NCBI GenBank assembly: GCA_963969495.1
Contig: OZ018324.1
Span: forward strand, 144,755,855 to 144,819,854
DNA length: 64,000 nucleotides
Direction: 5' to 3'
Origin: Ceratothoa steindachneri
Taxonomy: Eukaryota > Arthropoda > Malacostraca > Isopoda > Cymothoidae
Part shown: positions 59,966-64,000 of the stretch, piece by piece
Layout of the letters: each line of letters opens with the position of its first letter
How positions within the stretch are numbered: the first letter of the stretch is position 1
Translations under genes and position numbers: made by a program
Notes under the pieces: generated by a model
What the model was told of the DNA's origin: nothing
Databases searched by the model: none
Seen by the model: the letters and a program-made list of their open reading frames with translations, nothing else

Positions 59966-62860
59966 GCATATTCCTTCAATGGAATTGCTGTGGACTCCGG
60001 GCCAACTGGGAGGAGCTGCGGAGGCTCGTCCCGTCCCGTTCCTCGTTAGTTATTTTTCTGCAGGAGACCATGCAAGGCGCGTGCCCCTTGCCCGCCCTCC
60101 TGGGGTATAAGGGTTTTGCGACCCCACCACCATGAGATGGGTGCCGGGCTGGAGGTTGCGCGGTTTACACCCGGCATGATGTCTCTGTTCTTCTTTTCAC
60201 TTTAGATACCAACTTTCAGGTAGTGGCTGTGCAGCTTCACCTGGATAGGAGGTATACTATTATTTCTGCGTACATTCCACCGTCAGCAGACTTCGATGCC
60301 GGGGACTTCCGCCGCTTTGTGGCACGGTTGCCAAGGCCCTTTCTCTTGCCTGGAGATCTGAACAGCAGACATCCTCTCTGGGAGGATTACTCAATAAATC
60401 CCAGGAGAAAAGTCCTTGCCAATCTGATCGAAGAGCTTGAGATAGATGTCCTAAATGGGGATAAGTTTATGCATCACTGCCCGAGAACCGCTTCATTTTC
60501 TTGCCTTGATCTATCTTTGTGCTCTTTGGATGCACAGCCTGATTTTGATTGGGGGGTGGTCGATGACCTCCATGGTAGTGATCACTTTCCCATTCAAATA
60601 TCATTTTAAGGGCAGCTGCTGCCTGAGAGCCCACCTCGGTGATGCTTGTCGCGGTGGCCTGCATTTCAGGAAATGACTTAATTCTCTATCGCAGTCGAAG
60701 AGTTTAGGTCGGTAGATGAGGCCATTGAGTTCTTCTCCGGCAACCTCATCGCCGTGGGCCTGACTACTATTCCTAGGACGTCTGGCCGTTTTGCACGCCG
60801 ACCACTCCCATGGTATTCGGTCGAGTGTGAGACGGCCCTCAAACAGAAGCGTTATGCCTACATGCGCTATAAGCGCCGCCTGAACGATTTCACTGTCGCT
60901 GAATTTCGTCGGGCTAGGTTCCAGTATATTTCGAATTACGCCCGTCGCTCTTCTTGGCGGGCATACGTGTCTTCACTTAACGGGAATACCCTTCTAGCAG
61001 AGGTGTGGAAGCGAGTCAAAAGGATTCGGGGCAAGTTCTCGCAGGACTTCCCTCCCGTTCTCCAGGAGAATGGGACCGCAATCTCGGACCACGCGTCCGT
61101 GGCTGAATCCTTCGCGACCGCTTTCTCCACATTCTCTAGCCGGGATGCTGCTCCGCCAGCATTCAATGCACGTCGTGATGTTGCGGAAGGCCGCTGACTA
61201 GACTACCTCCAGAGGCGGAGAACCCTTCAATGACAGGTTTACTCTGAATGAATTGCGTTCCGCTCTCGCTTCGTGCGCGGACACTGCCCATGGTCCGGAC
61301 GATGTTCCGTACGCCATGCTTCGACACATGGGTGAGCGAGGCATAGTGTTTCTCTTAGATTTGTTCAACAGGATCTGGGTGGAGGGTCTCCTCCCAGATT
61401 CCTGGCGAATCGCAACTGTGCTCGCCTTTCGCAAACTGGGGAGAGATCACTCTATTCAGCCAGTTTCTGCCCAAACTCTCTAACCTCTTGCGTGTGCAAG
61501 TTGATGGACAATTTGGTAAATGTTATATTAGGCTTTTTTTCTGGACAGTGCGGCTTCTGCAGGTTCCACTCCATGTCGGATGCCCAGCTCCGACTGGAAA
61601 AGGCCATCTGCAAGGTCTTCCTTTGTAGGCAGCACTACGCCATGCTGTTTTTTGATCTGGAAAAGGCCTATGATACCGCATGACGATATAGTATCATGGA
61701 GACTCTCCACATGATGGGGGCGAGGGGACGCCTCCCAATGTTTATATCTGAATTTTTGCGAGATCGTTGATTCCGCCTACTGCTGGGAGCTCTCTCCGGC
61801 AAAATGGAGCAGGAAGAGGATGTCCCGCAAGGAAGTGTCCTCAGTGTCACACTCTTTGCCCTGAGCATTAACGGTATCACCTCGGTGCTCCTGGAAGATG
61901 TTCTCGCTACACTCTACGTGGGCCACCTTTCGATCTCTTTTGGCGCAGCCCAGATGCCAACTCTGGAGCGTCGACTCCAACAGGTATTGAAGCGCTTCTC
62001 TCAATATGCCGAAGTGCACAGGTTTCGGTTTTCCTTGGCCAATACTAAGGTGGTGCATTTCTGCCGCCATTCATGGCTCAACCCAGACCCAGACTTGTTT
62101 CTTAATGGGGTACACCTGGAAGTGGTTGAATTGCACCGTGTCCTTGGTCTTGTATTTGACCGACGCCTCACCTGGCAAGCTCATATTCGCAGCCTTAGTG
62201 TCTCTTGTACCCGCTCCATGGATATTCTCTTTTCCGTGACGTTCAGCGCTTGGGGCACTGATAGGGCTACTGCCTTACTTTTTTATCGATCCTTTGTTCG
62301 TTTGAAGCGAGTTTTATGCATCCGCAGCCTTGCGTCTATTATGGAAGGTGGACTCGATCCACCACACCGGCCTTTGCCTGGCGACCGGTGCCTTCCGTAC
62401 TGGTGAGATGCTGGAGAGATGCTACTCGCTCCTAGCTGTATACAGTGCATCATTCACCTGTACACCGTAGCCTGGCACCTCCCTCAGTCGCCAACAGCTC
62501 TCACTGCATCCGCAGCTGATTTCAATGGTGCCTATGCCGCCGAGAGACGCCAGTCATACCCTAAGCCCCTGGTTCTGCCTAGGACGCCACCCTGGAGGGT
62601 ACCACATTTGGCTATTTGTCGCCATGTCTCTGCTCCCAAAGCTTGTACAGCGCCGGGAATATTGAGTTTGACCTTTTGGGAGCATACCTTGTGTCACACT
62701 GGAACCGTGCCAGTTTATACGGATGGCTCCAAATCCCAAGAGAGGGTCAGCTTCCATGCCGTATCCTCTCTGTTTGAAGTCAGCGGGGCTCTGCCAAGCG
62801 CTGCGTCTCTCTTCACGGCTGAGCTGGTGGCTTGTTTTTTTTTGGGGGGGGGTGAATCTG
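59966..62860 (+). pseudogene. Family-N ORF2, copy 5: endonuclease, RT, partial RNase H
   Basis: Endonuclease start FLQWNCCGLRANWEELRRL (59968), FLQETMQGACPL (catalytic E), VAVQLHLDRRYTIISAYIPP, LLPGDLNSRHPLWED (about 60347), GSDHFPIQISF (about 60576). Connector PLPWYSVECETALKQKRYAY, RT entry DDVPYAMLRHMGE, DSWRIATVLAFRKLGRDHS. A motif FFDLEKAYDTA with a stop just after (61681), B motif EDVPQGSVLSVTLF, C motif LYVGHLSISFG, so both YVDD aspartates are lost. VYTDGSKSQERVSFH and TAELVA (about 62710-62830) begin the RNase H, which then jumps into the 3' UTR. Inactive. Confidence 0.9.
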
Positions 62861-62969
62861 ATTTTAAAGTTGCCTAGTACTAGGCAGGTTTTTAAACAGC
62901 GACTAATGCCCAAGTAAGCACTCACCAGATGAGCTCCTAAAATTTTTTTTTCAAAATATCCTCCTTGCA

Positions 62970-63475
62970 TCTCAGTCAATGGCATCTTAAGTGAAGAAGT
63001 GTGTATGGCTTTCTGATGCACTAATGATGATGAGTGAAAGAAAAAAACAATTTTGCTCTAAGAGATTTTATAAATGAGGATTTCAAAATTGAAACAGAGC
63101 CCTGATTTTAGACTCATTTCTATCTAAGAAAAATCAAGCAACAAAGAATTGCATGGCATCTGTAAACAAAGTAGTGAGGAGAGAGGAAGTGAAATGTGTC
63201 TAAGATTTATCCGCAACATTGTTCTTTGTTAACTTCTTAGATTTTCAGTGGGTAATACAATTTCAGCTTTAACCGGGGCTTTATCTCTTGCTGCACCATC
63301 CATTATTGCTTTACTCTTTCCTAACTACTAGTCCAAACATCAGGTATGGTTGAACCCCCAAATTTGAATATATATGAGTGCAAAGGCTGTTATCAAAAAG
63401 TTATTCGTGATCATTTGACTGATTTGCTAAATCCTCCTGAGGAATGACTTTTTCAATCTCCTGCTCCTCATCTAG
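62970..63475 (+). other. AGK intron, right part
   Basis: Unique-looking AT-rich intron sequence ending in a pyrimidine-rich tract and acceptor CTCATCTAG at 63467-63475. Confidence 0.8.
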
Positions 63476-63644
63476 GAAGGGGAAGTCAAAGTATGACAAA
63501 TATTGTGCCCCATTACTACACCTTGCTGGGCTTAAGGTTGCTCTTGTGAAGACTGAACATGAAGACCAGGCAAAGCAAATAATGGGGATTATGGATAACA
63601 CAAGTGCTGTTATTGTTGCTGGTGGAGATGGAACATTTTCAGAG
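63476..63644 (+). CDS. Acylglycerol kinase, next internal exon (partial gene)
   Basis: A 169-bp exon between CATCTAG and GTAAAG. Continuing the split codon it reads GKGKSKYDKYCAPLLHLAG, LKVALVKTEHEDQAKQIMG, then TSAVIVAGGDGTFSE. It contains the AGGDGTxxEV glycine-rich nucleotide-binding signature of diacylglycerol/sphingosine/acylglycerol kinases; the final Val falls in the next exon. The whole stretch lines up with animal AGK (KNAAPILHLSGMDVTIVK and TDYEGQAKKL in vertebrates). The exon ends in phase 0. The catalytic rear part of the kinase and C-terminal domain must lie beyond the window. The exon pair skips a 5.8-kb LINE, which splicing must remove. Confidence 0.95.
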
Positions 63645-64000
63645 GTAAAGTAATTGTTTGTTATTTTTCACATAAAAGTCAACTTTTTTTTTTAATCTTT
63701 AATTGTGGAACAGGTTCAGGAAAGCTGTATGGCCTCCTTATCCATAATGTTCATAAAGCACCACCTTGTCCCCTATAGACCAGTTTTTTCAACACTGCAA
63801 AACCTGAAAACTCCATACTCAATGCAAAACTGATACCATCCTCTGGTTAACATGCTAGCTAAACAATGCACACACACTCATACCACAGTGCGACATCCAA
63901 TATATGCAGCCAAACCTCCTCTGAAATGCCATTCACCCAGACACTGATCCAGAAAAAAATGCCCTTCTTAAGCCATACAAGGATTGCCCAAGCATTTATG
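63645..64000 (+). other. AGK intron after the AGGDGT exon
   Basis: Begins GTAAAG. No coding sequence is seen to the window end. Confidence 0.75.

Larger units (their letters stand above)
57180..62956 (+). mobile_element. Family-N LINE, copy 5, complete ends, inside the AGK intron
   Basis: 5,777 bp from CCCCGTAAGGGGCGTG to the 3' terminus (CTCCTAAAA with a T-run). It is flanked by TATCCACCTTGCA (57167-57179) and TATCCTCCTTGCA (62957-62969), a 13-bp target-site duplication with one mismatch. This fixes the true 5' end of the family. Same orientation as AGK. It contains the 5' leader, ORF1, ORF2 with endonuclease, RT and partial RNase H, and a 3' UTR with hairpin GCCTAGTACTAGGC. The C-terminal third of the RNase H and the zinc motif are deleted. 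Many frameshifts. Confidence 0.92.

Overview
This is animal (metazoan) nuclear DNA from an intron-rich genome crowded with transposons. The only host gene I can support is acylglycerol kinase (AGK, a mitochondrial lipid kinase of the diacylglycerol-kinase-catalytic fold). Two of its exons lie near the right end (56439-56558 and 63476-63644), on the + strand, with canonical splice sites and a 6.9-kb intron between them. The transposon set (CR1, L2, I-superfamily and RTE/L1-like LINEs, a tRNA-derived SINE, a hAT MITE, hAT and Merlin-like transposase pieces, a hammerhead-type Penelope-like fragment, Gypsy-like gag) points to an invertebrate. An arthropod, perhaps a crustacean, is my weak guess from the style of one CR1 3' end; the species cannot be fixed from this window.

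Layout. 0.1-1.35 kb: strand-asymmetric G/T-rich and polypurine simple repeats. 1.9-2.35 kb: a hAT transposase BED-finger remnant. 4.9-11.85 kb: decayed CR1-type LINEs, the longest (7.74-11.85 kb) split by a 0.94-kb unclassified insert and a tRNA-SINE-bearing insert. 12.0-12.6 kb: TA microsatellites around a 153-bp near-perfect palindrome made of two half hammerhead-ribozyme repeats. 12.6-18.55 kb: a Merlin-like DNA transposon cluster interrupted by a young reverse-strand CR1 (family A). 18.55-22.56 kb: a nearly complete family-A CR1 with an uninterrupted 996-codon ORF2. It is followed directly by an internally deleted CR1 that carries the ORF1 esterase. 23.36-26.66 kb: an RTE/L1-like LINE split by a reverse-strand CR1. 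26.8-30.2 kb: I-superfamily LINE remnants.

30.7-42.74 kb is best read as one old I-superfamily LINE (called J here) blown apart by five insertions: a GC-rich LINE (family N), an L2, a hAT MITE, an LTR-type gag fragment and a reverse-strand CR1 (family B). 42.75-44.67 kb holds further LINE tails. 44.7-47.65 kb is AT-rich and gene-free. From 47.65 kb to 56.13 kb three family-N LINE copies lie head to tail, directly upstream of the first AGK exon seen. A fifth main copy, with both ends and a 13-bp target-site duplication, fills the AGK intron.

How it works together. Apart from AGK the coding content is retrotransposon machinery: gag-like or esterase ORF1 proteins, endonuclease/reverse transcriptase ORF2 proteins and, in families N and J, an RNase H domain. 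Most copies are dead through frameshifts, stops or lost catalytic aspartates. Family-A CR1 ORF2 at 19.25-22.24 kb is the only copy here that looks catalytically intact. Family labels A, B, C, J, N and R are local names for this window.
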